A DNA stretch of 64,000 nucleotides from Chryseobacterium taichungense. Lineage in GTDB: Bacteria > Bacteroidota > Bacteroidia > Flavobacteriales > Weeksellaceae. Position 1 is the first letter of the stretch; each line of letters opens with the position of its first letter. The position numbers were made by a program, and so were the translations under genes. Shown piece by piece: positions 45,065 to 55,009 of the stretch. The DNA is taken from the NCBI RefSeq assembly GCF_900109935.1, contig NZ_FOBV01000002.1, positions 248,001-312,000 on the forward strand, in the 5' to 3' direction. The notes under the pieces are model-generated. The model worked only from the letters and a program-made list of their open reading frames with translations, was not told the origin of the DNA and made no database searches.

Positions 45065-45880
45065 ATGAACGAAATATTCAGTATAAAAGATAAAGTGGCC
45101 GTCATCACAGGAGCTTCCGGTGTTTTGGGTGGAAGCCTGGCACAAAGCTTCATTGAAGCCGGTGCAAAAGTAGTTGCATTAGGCAGAAATCAGGCGACAT
45201 TGGATGTCCGCATACAGGAATTGACCGATGCCGGAGGTAACGCATTTGCCGTCGAAGCCAACGTGATGGACATCGAAAGTCTTGAATCAGCGTCAAAAAA
45301 AATCATAGAAAAGTACGGAAAAATAGACATTCTGTTAAATATTGCCGGAGGAAATATTCCTGCAGCCACCTTATCTCCCGAACAGTCATTCTTTGATATG
45401 AATATGAAAGGATGGGATGAGGTGACTGATCTCAATATCAATGGAACAGTATATCCAAGCTATGTTTTTGGAAAAGTAATGGCAGAGCAGGGAAACGGAA
45501 GTATTGTAAATATTTCATCAATGGCAGCCTATTCGGCGATCACGAGAGTAGCGGGATATTCGGCAGCGAAAGCGGCGATCACCAATTTTACGCAATGGCT
45601 GGCTTCTGATGTAGCTTTAAAATTCGGAGATAAAATCCGGGTAAATGCCGTGGCTCCTGGATTTTTTATCGGTGATCAGAACCGTGCTATTCTCCTGAAT
45701 TCTGATGGTTCCCTGACTGACAGAAGTAAAAAAGTAATTGCTAAAACGCCGATGCAGAGATTCGGAGAAGTAGAAGAGCTGAACGGAGCAGTACAGTTCC
45801 TTTGCTCAGAAGCCGCAAGTTTTATTACGGGCGCTTTACTTCCTGTTGATGGTGGTTTCAGTGCTTTTAGCGGTGTTTAA
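45065..45880 (+). CDS. SDR-family D-mannonate oxidoreductase (fructuronate reductase)
   Basis: The 271-residue protein is a classical short-chain dehydrogenase with TGASGVLGG (15-23), NIAGG (NNAG equivalent), the catalytic Ser in ISSMAAY and YSAAK (Tyr165, Lys169). It ends with LPVDGGFSAFSGV. In Bacteroidota, an SDR of this type replaces UxuB and reduces D-fructuronate to D-mannonate. Its location between uxuA and uxaC supports that role. The specific substrate is inferred from context. Confidence 0.88.
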   Translation: MNEIFSIKDKVAVITGASGVLGGSLAQSFIEAGAKVVALGRNQATLDVRIQELTDAGGNAFAVEANVMDIESLESASKKIIEKYGKIDILLNIAGGNIPAATLSPEQSFFDMNMKGWDEVTDLNINGTVYPSYVFGKVMAEQGNGSIVNISSMAAYSAITRVAGYSAAKAAITNFTQWLASDVALKFGDKIRVNAVAPGFFIGDQNRAILLNSDGSLTDRSKKVIAKTPMQRFGEVEELNGAVQFLCSEAASFITGALLPVDGGFSAFSGV

Positions 45881-45906
45881 AGTTAAATTTTCTTCATATT
45901 TAAATA

Positions 45907-45942
45907 AACAAGATCTTAAAATAACTTAAGGTCTTGTTTTTA
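45907..45942 (+). terminator. Rho-independent terminator after the SDR gene
   Basis: AACAAGATCTTAA (45907-45919) pairs with TTAAGGTCTTGTT (45926-45938), 12 of 13 Watson-Crick plus one wobble, with a 6-base loop and a T-run. It splits uxuA-SDR from uxaC and the genes behind it. Confidence 0.8.
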
Positions 45943-45987
45943 AAAAATTGATTTTTAAATAAAATTTTAAATCATTTAAACCAGATA

Positions 45988-47406
45988 ATGACTTATTCTA
46001 ATAAAAATAAAGAAGTTTTCGGAGAGTCGTTTTTGCTGGAGTCGGCAAAGGCAGAGAATCTCTATTTCGGATTTGCGAAAGAAATGCCGATTATTGATTA
46101 TCACAATCATCTGGAGCCGGATGTCATTTCCAATAATCTTAATTTCCGATCTCCAACGGCAATTTGGCTGGATGGTGATCATTACAAATGGCGTGCGATG
46201 AGAAATTTCGGGATCGATGAGCAATTCATTTCAGGAGAAGCTTCGGATATCGAAAAATTCAGAAAATGGGCTGAAGTTGTACCTTACACCCTTCGAAATC
46301 CATTATTTCACTGGACACATCTTGAGCTTAAAAATCCTTTCGGAATTACCGAATATCTTTCGCCCAAAAATGCAGATTCTATCTATTCTCAGATGAATGA
46401 AAGTTTGCAGACAAACGATTTTTTACCACAATCAATTATAAATTATTTTAAGGTTGAAACGCTTTGTACGACAGACGATCCAGCTGATGATCTTGCTTAT
46501 CACAAAGCAATTAAGGACAGTAGTTTTGCAACATCGGTTTTACCAGCTTTTCGCCCCGATTCTTACATTAATATCATTAATCCTCAGCAATATCTTGCAG
46601 GCATTAAAAAACTTGAAAAAGTCGGAGGAATTTCAATACAATCAGTGTCTGATTTGCTTAATGCGCTTCAGTCGAGAATTAATTATTTTGCAGAGGCTGG
46701 CGCAAAAGTAGCAGATCATGGGTTCGAATATTTTCCTGATACAACGCTTTGGAACCAGAATCTTGAAAACGAATTTTCAGAATTTCTGAAAGGAAATAAA
46801 ACTGTATTTTCTAATCCGGAAGCTTTATGCGGTTATGTACTTAAGGAACTTTGCAAAATGTACAACGAAAAAGGCTGGGTGCAGCAGTTTCACGTTGGAG
46901 CAACGAGGAATAACAACTCTCAAATGCTTAATAAGATAGGTATTAATTCAGGTTATGATGCGATTGGAGAACAATATTTTGCTCAACGATTGAGTGTTCT
47001 TTTAGATGAATTAAATACAGCCGGACAGCTTACCAAAACCATAATCTATAATCTTAATCCCACATTTAATGAAGTTCTCGCATCACTTGCCGGAAATTTC
47101 AACGAAGGCGGAATTAAATCAAAAGTACAGTTTGGGGCGGCTTGGTGGTTTTTAGATCAGCTCGACGGAATGAAAAAACAGATGAACACGCTTTCCAATA
47201 TTGGACTTATCAGCACTTTTGTAGGTATGCTTACCGATTCCAGGAGTCTTTTATCGTTCTCAAGACATGATTATTTTAGAAGACTTTTGTGCAATATGTT
47301 TGGCAGTGACATGGAAACAGGCTTGCTTCCCGATGACGAAGAGTGGGTAGGGAAGATCATTCAGGATATCTGTTATTACAACACCAAAAATTATTTTGAA
47401 ATATAA
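45988..47406 (+). CDS. uxaC: Glucuronate isomerase
   Basis: The 472-residue enzyme isomerises D-glucuronate to D-fructuronate (and galacturonate to tagaturonate). It has the amidohydrolase-like metal motif DYHNHLEP (37-44), and the C-terminal portion holds the conserved GGIKSKVQFGAAWWFLDQLDGMKKQ and SRHDYFRRLLCN stretches (each part of the active site). It is the entry step of the hexuronate route. It is followed, after a REP-like repeat, by the KDG kinase gene. Confidence 0.96.
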   Translation: MTYSNKNKEVFGESFLLESAKAENLYFGFAKEMPIIDYHNHLEPDVISNNLNFRSPTAIWLDGDHYKWRAMRNFGIDEQFISGEASDIEKFRKWAEVVPYTLRNPLFHWTHLELKNPFGITEYLSPKNADSIYSQMNESLQTNDFLPQSIINYFKVETLCTTDDPADDLAYHKAIKDSSFATSVLPAFRPDSYINIINPQQYLAGIKKLEKVGGISIQSVSDLLNALQSRINYFAEAGAKVADHGFEYFPDTTLWNQNLENEFSEFLKGNKTVFSNPEALCGYVLKELCKMYNEKGWVQQFHVGATRNNNSQMLNKIGINSGYDAIGEQYFAQRLSVLLDELNTAGQLTKTIIYNLNPTFNEVLASLAGNFNEGGIKSKVQFGAAWWFLDQLDGMKKQMNTLSNIGLISTFVGMLTDSRSLLSFSRHDYFRRLLCNMFGSDMETGLLPDDEEWVGKIIQDICYYNTKNYFEI

Positions 47407-47448
47407 AATTCAGGCAGATATCTAGCAAATAGACTGAGACGAAGTTAA

Positions 47449-47537
47449 GAACCCGGAGGGTTCAATATTAATAGCCGTAGGTGTAACCTAATGGAAAAAA
47501 TATAAAATTAAATAAACAGAACCCGAAAGGGTTCAAC
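47449..47537. repeat. REP/BIME-like palindrome cluster upstream of kdgK
   Basis: Two GAACCC...GGGTTC hairpins (at 47449 and 47519) flank an AATAGCCGTAGGTG and TAACCTAATGG unit. The arrangement is the same as at 53030-53119. It ends 8 bases before the kdgK start, so it is in the leader of that coding region. Confidence 0.8.
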
Positions 47538-47544
47538 CAAAATA

Positions 47545-48546
47545 ATGATTGATTCCAAAAAAATATTGTGTTTCGGAGAGCTATTGCTCCATTTTGCACC
47601 GGATTCTCATGGAAACTGGCTCAATGATCAGTCTATGAAAACTTTTGTAGGCGGCGCTGAATACAATGTGGCTTCGGCTCTTGCCCAATGGAAAAATCCT
47701 GTAAAGCTTCTTTCTGCTTTACCTGAAAATTTCATTGGAAATCAGTTGGAAAGTCAGCTTCAAAATAAAGGGATTGAAGTTCTTGCAGAAAAAAATACCG
47801 GAAGAATCGGAACTTTTTACCTGTCTTCAGATGGCGATATGCAAAATGCTTCGGTAGTATACGACCGTTTCCCCTCAGTTTTTACACAGTCGGATTTTTC
47901 ACAATTTACTTTTGATGAAATATTTTCCGGGGTAAAATGGCTTCATATCAGCACCATTACACCGGCTTTAAGTGAAAATGCCTGTCAAAAATGTGTGAGT
48001 TTAATGGAGGAAGCGTCAAAAAGAAATATTATCGTTTCTTTAGATCTGAATTACCGTGCAGCACTTTGGCAGGGAAGAATTGCTTCGGATACAATCAAAA
48101 CATTAATGCCTTTTGTTAATGTATTAATGGGAAATATCTGGTCGATTCAGCAATTTCTGGAGATTCCGATAGAATATGAACTGAACGGAAATTTTGATGA
48201 CGAAAATCTTTTAAGGCAAGCTGAAAAATCAGCATCAGAAATTCAGAAACAATTTCCGAATGTTGCGATAATTGCTAATACTTTCCGGTTTACAAACGGT
48301 GAAAAAGTCAATTACTATGCGACATTATTTGAGAATAATGAGCTTTTGATTTCAGAAAAATATAATTCCGAAAAAGTAGAAGAAAGAGTAGGCAGCGGAG
48401 ATTCATTTATGGCTGCACTGATTCACGGAAAGCTCAAAGGAAATTTGTCACAGAAAATATTGGAAGATGCCACAAAGGTTGCCTTTAAAAAACTTTTTGT
48501 AAAGGGTGATACTATTGACGAGTCTATTAACATTGAGAAATTATGA
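47545..48546 (+). CDS. kdgK: 2-keto-3-deoxygluconate kinase (PfkB family)
   Basis: The 333-residue sugar kinase has the PfkB N-terminal motif GGAEYNVASALAQW (37-50) and the C-terminal catalytic motif GSGDSF (283-288, Asp286). It phosphorylates 2-keto-3-deoxygluconate to KDPG. Its stop overlaps the start of the aldolase gene by 4 bases (ATGA), so the two products are made together, which strengthens the substrate assignment. Confidence 0.92.
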   Translation: MIDSKKILCFGELLLHFAPDSHGNWLNDQSMKTFVGGAEYNVASALAQWKNPVKLLSALPENFIGNQLESQLQNKGIEVLAEKNTGRIGTFYLSSDGDMQNASVVYDRFPSVFTQSDFSQFTFDEIFSGVKWLHISTITPALSENACQKCVSLMEEASKRNIIVSLDLNYRAALWQGRIASDTIKTLMPFVNVLMGNIWSIQQFLEIPIEYELNGNFDDENLLRQAEKSASEIQKQFPNVAIIANTFRFTNGEKVNYYATLFENNELLISEKYNSEKVEERVGSGDSFMAALIHGKLKGNLSQKILEDATKVAFKKLFVKGDTIDESINIEKL

Positions 48547-49178
48547 ATTCAATTATACAAACTATAAAAAACCAAAAAATCGTTCCGTTGTTCTACAACG
48601 AATCATTTGAAGTTTCAAAAGATACCGTAAAAGCTTTGTACGAAGCCGGAATTCGTGCAATAGAATATACCAACCGCGGTATTCAGGCATTAGAAAATTT
48701 TACAAAGCTGAAAGAAATTTCCGCCATAGAATTTCCAGGGCTTTTACTTGGAATAGGAACGGTAAAAAATACGAAGGAGATGGATGATTATGCCCGTGCA
48801 AAAGCCGATTTCATCATCACTCCGGTGATCAGCGAAGAATTGGTAAAACATTCGGTAAGCAGGAATATTCTTTTGATTCCGGGCTGTTTCACGCCATCTG
48901 ATGTTAATATTGCTTTTCAGAACGGATTAAATTTAGTTAAAATTTTTCCTGCTGATGCTCTGGGTAAAAATTATATCCGGTCCATTCAACCCGTTTTTCC
49001 GGGAATGAATTTTATGCCAACGGGAGGCGTAAATGCTGATACAGACGATATTAACGATTGGCTAAAAGGCGGAGCGGTAGCAGTCGGCTTGGGAAGTTCA
49101 TTAATAAAAAAGGATTTCACATCGCAACAGCTTACAGAAAAAGTTCAGAATCTATTACAACAACTTAATCAAAACTAA
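48543..49178 (+). CDS. eda: KDPG/KHG aldolase
   Basis: The 211-residue class I aldolase splits KDPG to pyruvate and glyceraldehyde-3-phosphate. It has IEYTNRG (catalytic Glu replaced in the usual alignment position by the TNR/EYTNR segment of the family), LLGIGTVKN, FIITPVISEE, and the Schiff-base Lys in NLVKIFPAD (Lys133), then FMPTGGVNADT for the phosphate. It overlaps kdgK by 4 bases, and its stop codon directly abuts the transporter start. Confidence 0.93.
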   Translation: MNSIIQTIKNQKIVPLFYNESFEVSKDTVKALYEAGIRAIEYTNRGIQALENFTKLKEISAIEFPGLLLGIGTVKNTKEMDDYARAKADFIITPVISEELVKHSVSRNILLIPGCFTPSDVNIAFQNGLNLVKIFPADALGKNYIRSIQPVFPGMNFMPTGGVNADTDDINDWLKGGAVAVGLGSSLIKKDFTSQQLTEKVQNLLQQLNQN

Positions 49179-50453
49179 ATGCAGGCTCCAAAAAATGGCA
49201 ATATAAGATGGTTTATGCTGTCTCTGGTATTTCTCGCAACGACGATCAATTATCTTGACCGTCAGGTTATGGGCTTGCTGAAACCTATTCTGGAAAAAGA
49301 ATTTGACTGGAATGAAAAAGATTACAGCTACATCGTAATGGCCTTCACTACAAGTTATGCGATTGGTTATCTGGCAATGGGGAGATTTATCGACAGAGTC
49401 GGAACCAAAATCGGATATGCGGTCTCTTTGATTGTCTGGAGCTTGGCTTCTATAGGACATGGTTTTGTGAAAAGCACGTTGGGATTCATCATCGCGAGAA
49501 GCACATTGGGAATCAGTGAGGCCGGAAACTTTCCAGCTGCAATAAAATCTGTCGCCGAATGGTTTCCGAAAAAAGAAAGGGCATTGGCAACCGGAATTTT
49601 TAATTCTGGAGCTACAGTGGGTGCTATATTAGCGCCGCTTCTGGTACCGTTTATTCTGGGGCACTACGGCTGGAGAGAGACTTTTGTCTGGATCGGAGCA
49701 TTGGGATTAGTCTGGATTCTTCTTTGGTGGAAATTTTACCAGATTCCGGAAAAAACAAAAAAACTGAGTCCCGGGGAACTTCAGTATATCAAAAGTGACC
49801 AGGAAGGAAAAACCGAAGAACAGTCAAAAGTTCCACTTTCTGAATTGTTAAAATATAAAATAACCTGGTCTTTTGCCATAGGAAAAATCCTTACCGACCC
49901 GATCTGGTATTTCTTTATGTTCTGGCTGCCTGCTTATTTTGCAGATGTTTTTAAAATGGACTTAACCAAACCTTCCATTCCATTGATTATCATCTATAGC
50001 GGAACAACGATCGGAAGTATAGGCGGCGGGTATCTTTCTTCATTGTTAATTAAAAAAGGATGGGCGATCGGTAGAGCAAGAAGCTTTACAATGTTATTAT
50101 TTGCTTTAATGGTCGTTCCGGTAATGTTCTCAAAATATGTTGATAATATGTGGTTGATAACCATTATTATAGCCTTTGCAACGGCTGCACATCAGGGCTG
50201 GGGAGCCAATCTGATGACTACGGTTGGGGATAAATTACCGAACAATTATGTAAGTTCTGTAATCGGTTTTGGCGGAATGCTCGGTTCGGCAGCGGGAATT
50301 ATTTTTCCACTGTTCATCGGGATTGTTTTGGATACTTTTAAAAAAGCCGGAAACATCAACGGCGGTTACAATATCATCTTCTTCATTGCAGGAATCTCGT
50401 ATGTTGCGGCATGGGGAATTATTTGGTTGATTAACAGGAAGAAAACAGCTTAA
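49179..50453 (+). CDS. exuT: Hexuronate MFS transporter, ExuT type
   Basis: This 424-residue major facilitator has 12 membrane helices. The first helix has INYLDRQVMGLLKPIL, the motif typical of the anion:cation symporter family that includes ExuT and GudP; loop motif GRFIDRVGTKIGY lies between helices 2 and 3. It starts on the base after the eda stop, with no gap, so it is cotranscribed with the KDG pathway. Glucuronate (and perhaps galacturonate) uptake is the likely role. Confidence 0.9.
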   Translation: MQAPKNGNIRWFMLSLVFLATTINYLDRQVMGLLKPILEKEFDWNEKDYSYIVMAFTTSYAIGYLAMGRFIDRVGTKIGYAVSLIVWSLASIGHGFVKSTLGFIIARSTLGISEAGNFPAAIKSVAEWFPKKERALATGIFNSGATVGAILAPLLVPFILGHYGWRETFVWIGALGLVWILLWWKFYQIPEKTKKLSPGELQYIKSDQEGKTEEQSKVPLSELLKYKITWSFAIGKILTDPIWYFFMFWLPAYFADVFKMDLTKPSIPLIIIYSGTTIGSIGGGYLSSLLIKKGWAIGRARSFTMLLFALMVVPVMFSKYVDNMWLITIIIAFATAAHQGWGANLMTTVGDKLPNNYVSSVIGFGGMLGSAAGIIFPLFIGIVLDTFKKAGNINGGYNIIFFIAGISYVAAWGIIWLINRKKTA

Positions 50454-50490
50454 CATCAAAATAATACAGTTTGAAGTTTAGAAAGTAAAA

Positions 50491-52950
50491 ATGAAAGCCG
50501 GACTTTATATCATATTATGTCTTTTGATAAGTATATTTTCCTCTGCCCAGAAAGGAGGAAAATATAAGCTGTGGTATGATAAACCTGCCAAACAATGGGT
50601 CGAAGCGTTACCGATCGGAAATGGCAGATTGGCTGCAATGATTTATGGAGATCCTTCTAAAGAAAAACTTCAGCTGAATGAAAGCACTTTCTGGTCCGGA
50701 GGTCCTTCACGGAATGATAATCCGGACGGGCCAAAACTCCTGGACTCCATCAGATATTATTTATTTAACGGAAATTACAAACGTGCGCAGATTCTTGCTG
50801 ATAAAGGTTTAACAGCGAAAACCCTCCATGGTTCGGCTTATCAAAATATTGGCGACCTTACGTTGAATTTTAATAATCTTAATGATGTTAAAAATTATCA
50901 CAGGGAATTAGATATTGAAAAGGCTGTTGCTACTACAACATTTACTTCGAATGGAATTCATTTTAAAAGAGAAGTTTTTGCTTCAATTCCTGATAACGTT
51001 ATTGTCATTAAATTAAGTTCAGACAAGAAGAACGCTTTGAATTTCACAGCCAATTTTAACAGCGAACTTAAGAAAAATGCCAGGGCTATTGATGCCAGCA
51101 CGTTACAGATCGATGGATTGTCCACCACTTTAGACGGGGTTCAAGGTCAGGTTAAATTCAATGCACTCGCAAAATTCGTCACCAAAAGCGGCAAAACGCA
51201 AGTTTCAGAAAATGGAATTTCGGTAAGTAATGCTAATGAAGTGATGATTCTCATTTCTATCGCAACCAATTTTACAGATTATAAAACATTAGATACAGAC
51301 GAGGTTTTAAAAAGCAAGAGATATATCGATTTATCTGAAAATAAAGGTTTTAATACTTTATATAACAATCATCTTGCTGCCTATCAGAAATATTTCAAAA
51401 GAGTTGATTTTAATTTAGGAACTTCTGAAGCTGCAAAAAATCCGACTGATATCAGGATTAAAAACTTTGCTACAGGTTTCGATCCGGAACTTATTTCGTT
51501 ATATTATCAGTTTGGGCGTTATCTCCTGATTTCTTCTTCACAACCTGGCGGTCAGCCAGCCAACCTGCAGGGAATCTGGAACAATTCCAACAAACCGGCC
51601 TGGGACAGCAAATATACCATCAACATCAACACAGAAATGAATTACTGGCCGGCAGAAAATACCAATCTTTCCGAGATGCATGAGCCGTTGATTCAGATGG
51701 TAAAAGATTTAAGCGAATCAGGAAAAGAAACGGCAAAAGTGATGTACAACAGCCGTGGCTGGGTTGCTCATCACAATACCGATATCTGGAGGATCACCGG
51801 AGTGGTAGATTTTGCCAATGCCGGAATGTGGCCGATAGGCAGCGCATGGCTTTCCCAGCATCTTTGGGACAAATATCTGTATAGTGGGGATATTAATTAT
51901 CTTAGATCCATTTATCCCGTTTTGAAATCTGCCACTCAGTTTTATGAAGATTTTTTAATTGAAGAACCAACCCACAAATGGTTGGTGGTAAGTCCGTCAA
52001 TGTCTCCCGAGAATATTCCGAACGGACATCAGGGGAGTGCTTTGGCAGCTGGAAATACAATGGATAATCAATTAATGTTCGACCTTTTTAGCAAAACAAA
52101 GAAAGCAGCAGAAATTTTAAATATAGATTCAGATAAAATCCAGGTTTGGAACAATATTATTTCAAAATTACCACCGATGCAGATCGGAAGATACGGACAA
52201 CTGCAGGAATGGATGGAAGACCTTGATAATCCGCAAGACAATCACAGGCATGTTTCACATCTGTATGGTTTGTTTCCTTCCAATCAAATTAATCCCTTCA
52301 CTACACCGGAATTGCTGGAGGCTTCAAAAACCGTTCTCATCCATCGCGGCGATGTTTCCACAGGTTGGAGTATGGGCTGGAAAGTGAATCTTTGGGCAAA
52401 ATTACTCGATGGGAACCATGCCAATAAATTAATCAAAGACCAATTAACGCTGGTAGAAAAAGATGGCTGGGGCAGTAAAGGTGGAACGTATCCGAATCTT
52501 TTCGATGCCCATCCGCCGTTCCAGATCGACGGAAACTTCGGCTGTACATCGGGAATCACTGAAATGCTGCTACAGACGCAAAACGGCTTCGTCGACATTC
52601 TTCCCGCGCTTCCTGATGAATGGAAAAATGGAAACATTTCCGGGTTAAAAACCTACGGTGGTTTTGAAATCAGCATTGTTTGGGAAAACAATAAAGCAAA
52701 AGAAATCATAATAAAATCAAATTTAGGCGGAAATTGTAGGCTCAGAATCCCGAACGAAATGGAACTGAAAGGAAAATCAAAACTCAAAAAAGCAGAAGGC
52801 AAAAATCCCAATCCTTTTTTTGATGTTCCGGAGATTAAGAAACCAATCATTTCTAACAAAGCCAAATTAAATCCTGTCGAAATAAAAGAATCGGTGATGT
52901 ACGATTTCCCAACAGAAGCAGGAAAAACTTATATTTTAAGAATGAAATAA
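50491..52950 (+). CDS. GH95 glycosidase (alpha-L-fucosidase or alpha-L-galactosidase)
   Basis: The 819-residue secreted enzyme has a signal peptide (LYIILCLLISIFSSAQ) and the GH95 plan. The N-terminal beta domain starts KLWYDKPAKQWVEALPIGNG, followed by QLNESTFWSGGPSRND. The (alpha/alpha)6 catalytic domain contains SSSQPGGQPANLQGIWNNS and NINTEMNYWPAENTNL, with the conserved Glu/Asn pair, and the C-terminal part contains FQIDGNFGCTSGITEML. GH95 removes alpha-1,2-L-fucose, but members of complex-xylan loci in Bacteroides ovatus act on alpha-L-galactose. In this xylan setting the second activity is a serious option. Confidence 0.9.
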   Translation: MKAGLYIILCLLISIFSSAQKGGKYKLWYDKPAKQWVEALPIGNGRLAAMIYGDPSKEKLQLNESTFWSGGPSRNDNPDGPKLLDSIRYYLFNGNYKRAQILADKGLTAKTLHGSAYQNIGDLTLNFNNLNDVKNYHRELDIEKAVATTTFTSNGIHFKREVFASIPDNVIVIKLSSDKKNALNFTANFNSELKKNARAIDASTLQIDGLSTTLDGVQGQVKFNALAKFVTKSGKTQVSENGISVSNANEVMILISIATNFTDYKTLDTDEVLKSKRYIDLSENKGFNTLYNNHLAAYQKYFKRVDFNLGTSEAAKNPTDIRIKNFATGFDPELISLYYQFGRYLLISSSQPGGQPANLQGIWNNSNKPAWDSKYTININTEMNYWPAENTNLSEMHEPLIQMVKDLSESGKETAKVMYNSRGWVAHHNTDIWRITGVVDFANAGMWPIGSAWLSQHLWDKYLYSGDINYLRSIYPVLKSATQFYEDFLIEEPTHKWLVVSPSMSPENIPNGHQGSALAAGNTMDNQLMFDLFSKTKKAAEILNIDSDKIQVWNNIISKLPPMQIGRYGQLQEWMEDLDNPQDNHRHVSHLYGLFPSNQINPFTTPELLEASKTVLIHRGDVSTGWSMGWKVNLWAKLLDGNHANKLIKDQLTLVEKDGWGSKGGTYPNLFDAHPPFQIDGNFGCTSGITEMLLQTQNGFVDILPALPDEWKNGNISGLKTYGGFEISIVWENNKAKEIIIKSNLGGNCRLRIPNEMELKGKSKLKKAEGKNPNPFFDVPEIKKPIISNKAKLNPVEIKESVMYDFPTEAGKTYILRMK

Positions 52951-52956
52951 AAGTGC

Positions 52957-53119
52957 GCTCCGTAGGAGCAATATCTGTGTAAATGTAGTAAAGTCTAATG
53001 ATAAAGAAACTCCGTAGGAGTGACCTGATAATAGAACGAAGGGTTCAACAACAATAGCCACAGGTGAAACCTGTGGGACAATGTGAAAATAAACCACGAA
53101 CCCTGAAAGGGTTCAACAA
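52957..53119. repeat. Compound REP/BIME-like repeat between GH95 and GH43 genes
   Basis: It holds GCTCCGTAGGAGC followed by AATATCTGTGT (the inner palindrome of the 7961-8281 element), then ACTCCGTAGGAGT, then a GAACGAAGGGTTC-like hairpin, AATAGCCACAGGTG and ACCTGTGGG, and finally GAACCCTGAAAGGGTTC. Two repeat families thus meet here. It fills the 193-base gap. Confidence 0.8.
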
Positions 53120-53143
53120 AAAATTAAATAAAAAAAATTATAT

Positions 53144-54862
53144 ATGAAAAAGATAACAGTGAATTCCAATTTTCTAAAAAACAAGACCAGCATTTTTGCA
53201 GCAGCAGCCTTACTGTCGATGACAAGAATCTCAGCACAGACATTCACCGATTTTCAATATAAAGGAAACGACAAAATATACAACGACAACCCGCTGAAAC
53301 CGGACGAATTTTATTCACCGATTCTTCAGGGATGTTATCCGGACCCTAGTATTACCAAAAAAGGAGAAGATTATTACTTGGTTAATTCTTCATTTTCAAT
53401 GTTTCCAGGAGTTCCGATTTTCACCTCTAAAGATTTAGTGAATTGGAAACAGGTAGGTCACGTTCTCGACAGGCCTTCTCAGTTAAAAGTCGAAAAAGGC
53501 GGAGTTTCTCAGGGAATCTATGCACCGGACATCAAATACAACAAATTCAACGACACGTTTTATATGATTACCACGCAGATTGCGGGCGGAGTCGGAAATA
53601 TGGTCGTAAAAACCAAAGATCCTGCGAAAGGCTGGAGCGAAGTCCAAAAACTTAATTTCGACGGTATCGATCCTGCTATTTTCTTCGATGATGACGGGAA
53701 AGCCTACATCGTACACAATGATGCTCCTCCAAAAGGAACAGAGCAGTATCAGGGACACCGAGTAATCAAAATGTGGGATTACGATTTGGAAAAAGATCAG
53801 GTGGTAGCAGGTTCTGACAAAATTATTGTAAACGGTGGAGTCGACCTTTCTCAAAAGCCAATTTGGATTGAAGGTCCGCACTTATACAAATACAAAGGAA
53901 AATATTATTTAATGTGTGCAGAAGGCGGAACCGGAGGCAACCACAGTGAAGTGATTTTTATGGCTGATTCTCCGAAAGGACCATTTGTTCCCGCTAAAAA
54001 CAATCCAATTCTTACCCAAAGATATTTTCCGAAAGACAGAAAAGAAAAAGTAGACTGGGCTGGTCATGCCGATTTGGTAGAAGGTCCGAATGGGCAATGG
54101 TACGGTGTATTTTTAGCCATTCGTCCCAACGAAAAAGGACGTGTAAATCACGGTAGAGAAACTTTCATTCTTCCGGTTGACTGGAGTGGAACGTATCCTG
54201 TGTTCCAGAACGGATTAGTTCCTATGAAACCAAAATTGAAAATGCCGCAAGGCGTTCAGAATCAAACCGGACAAAACGGATTCTTCCCGAACGGAAACTT
54301 CACGTATAACGATAAATTAACCGATAAAAATCTCGATTTCCGTTGGATTGCGATGCGAGGACCTCGTGAAAATTTCATTAACGTGACTAAAAATGGGGTG
54401 AAAGTGAATCCTATGGAGACGAATATCAAAGCTTTAGCTCCGGTTTCGGCACTATTCCACAGGTTGCAGCACGAAGATTTTGAAACCTCGGTAACGCTTG
54501 ATTATAAGCCAAAATCTGAAAAGGAACTTGCGGGAATCACTTGTTACCAAAGCGAAACATTCAATTACGTTTTCGGAATTACGAAAAAAGACAAAGACTA
54601 CTATATTGTATTAGAAAGGACTGAAAAGGGGACATCAAAGTTGATCGCAAGTGAAAAAATTTCACTTTCAAAAAGCATTAAATTTCAGGTGACTGGAGAA
54701 AAAGATGAAATCAGCTTCAATTATTCTTTGGACGGCAAAAATTTTAAAAATCTGGGAGGTCCGGTATCAGGAGACATCCTTTCTACCGATGTTGCAGGTG
54801 GTTTCACAGGAAGTTTGATTGGATTGTACAGCACGTCTTCAAATGATATTGTACCGAATTAA
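53144..54862 (+). CDS. GH43 beta-xylosidase/alpha-L-arabinofuranosidase
   Basis: The 572-residue secreted enzyme has a signal peptide (residues 1-31, ending SAQ). The five-bladed GH43 propeller has the general base Asp67 in GCYPDPS, the pKa-setting Asp176 in FDGIDPAIFF and the acid Glu243 in WIEGPHLYK. A C-terminal beta-sandwich (about 390-570, GH43_C2-like concanavalin fold) follows. The wording YYLVNSSFSMFPGVPIF and HVLDRPSQL is typical of enzymes that release xylose or arabinose from xylan ends and branches. Exact linkage is not decided by sequence. Confidence 0.9.
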   Translation: MKKITVNSNFLKNKTSIFAAAALLSMTRISAQTFTDFQYKGNDKIYNDNPLKPDEFYSPILQGCYPDPSITKKGEDYYLVNSSFSMFPGVPIFTSKDLVNWKQVGHVLDRPSQLKVEKGGVSQGIYAPDIKYNKFNDTFYMITTQIAGGVGNMVVKTKDPAKGWSEVQKLNFDGIDPAIFFDDDGKAYIVHNDAPPKGTEQYQGHRVIKMWDYDLEKDQVVAGSDKIIVNGGVDLSQKPIWIEGPHLYKYKGKYYLMCAEGGTGGNHSEVIFMADSPKGPFVPAKNNPILTQRYFPKDRKEKVDWAGHADLVEGPNGQWYGVFLAIRPNEKGRVNHGRETFILPVDWSGTYPVFQNGLVPMKPKLKMPQGVQNQTGQNGFFPNGNFTYNDKLTDKNLDFRWIAMRGPRENFINVTKNGVKVNPMETNIKALAPVSALFHRLQHEDFETSVTLDYKPKSEKELAGITCYQSETFNYVFGITKKDKDYYIVLERTEKGTSKLIASEKISLSKSIKFQVTGEKDEISFNYSLDGKNFKNLGGPVSGDILSTDVAGGFTGSLIGLYSTSSNDIVPN

Positions 54863-54890
54863 AATTGAAAATAATCATATGATATCAATA

Positions 54891-54960
54891 GGAGCGGGCT
54901 TTAGCCCGTTTTCAAAGAAGAAAAGATTATTTAGCTTTAGCTAAAATTTAAATAATATTT
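54891..54960. repeat. REP-like palindromes upstream of the second GH43 gene
   Basis: GAGCGGGCTTTAGCCCGTT holds the perfect inverted pair CGGGC-TTTA-GCCCG. TTTAGCTTTAGCTAAA follows about 30 bases on. These are short hairpins of the type found between genes in many Flavobacteriia. Confidence 0.65.
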
Positions 54961-55009
54961 AGGCTTCGGTATAATAAGACAATCTAAGTAGACTTTTAGG
55001 ATTAGCAAT

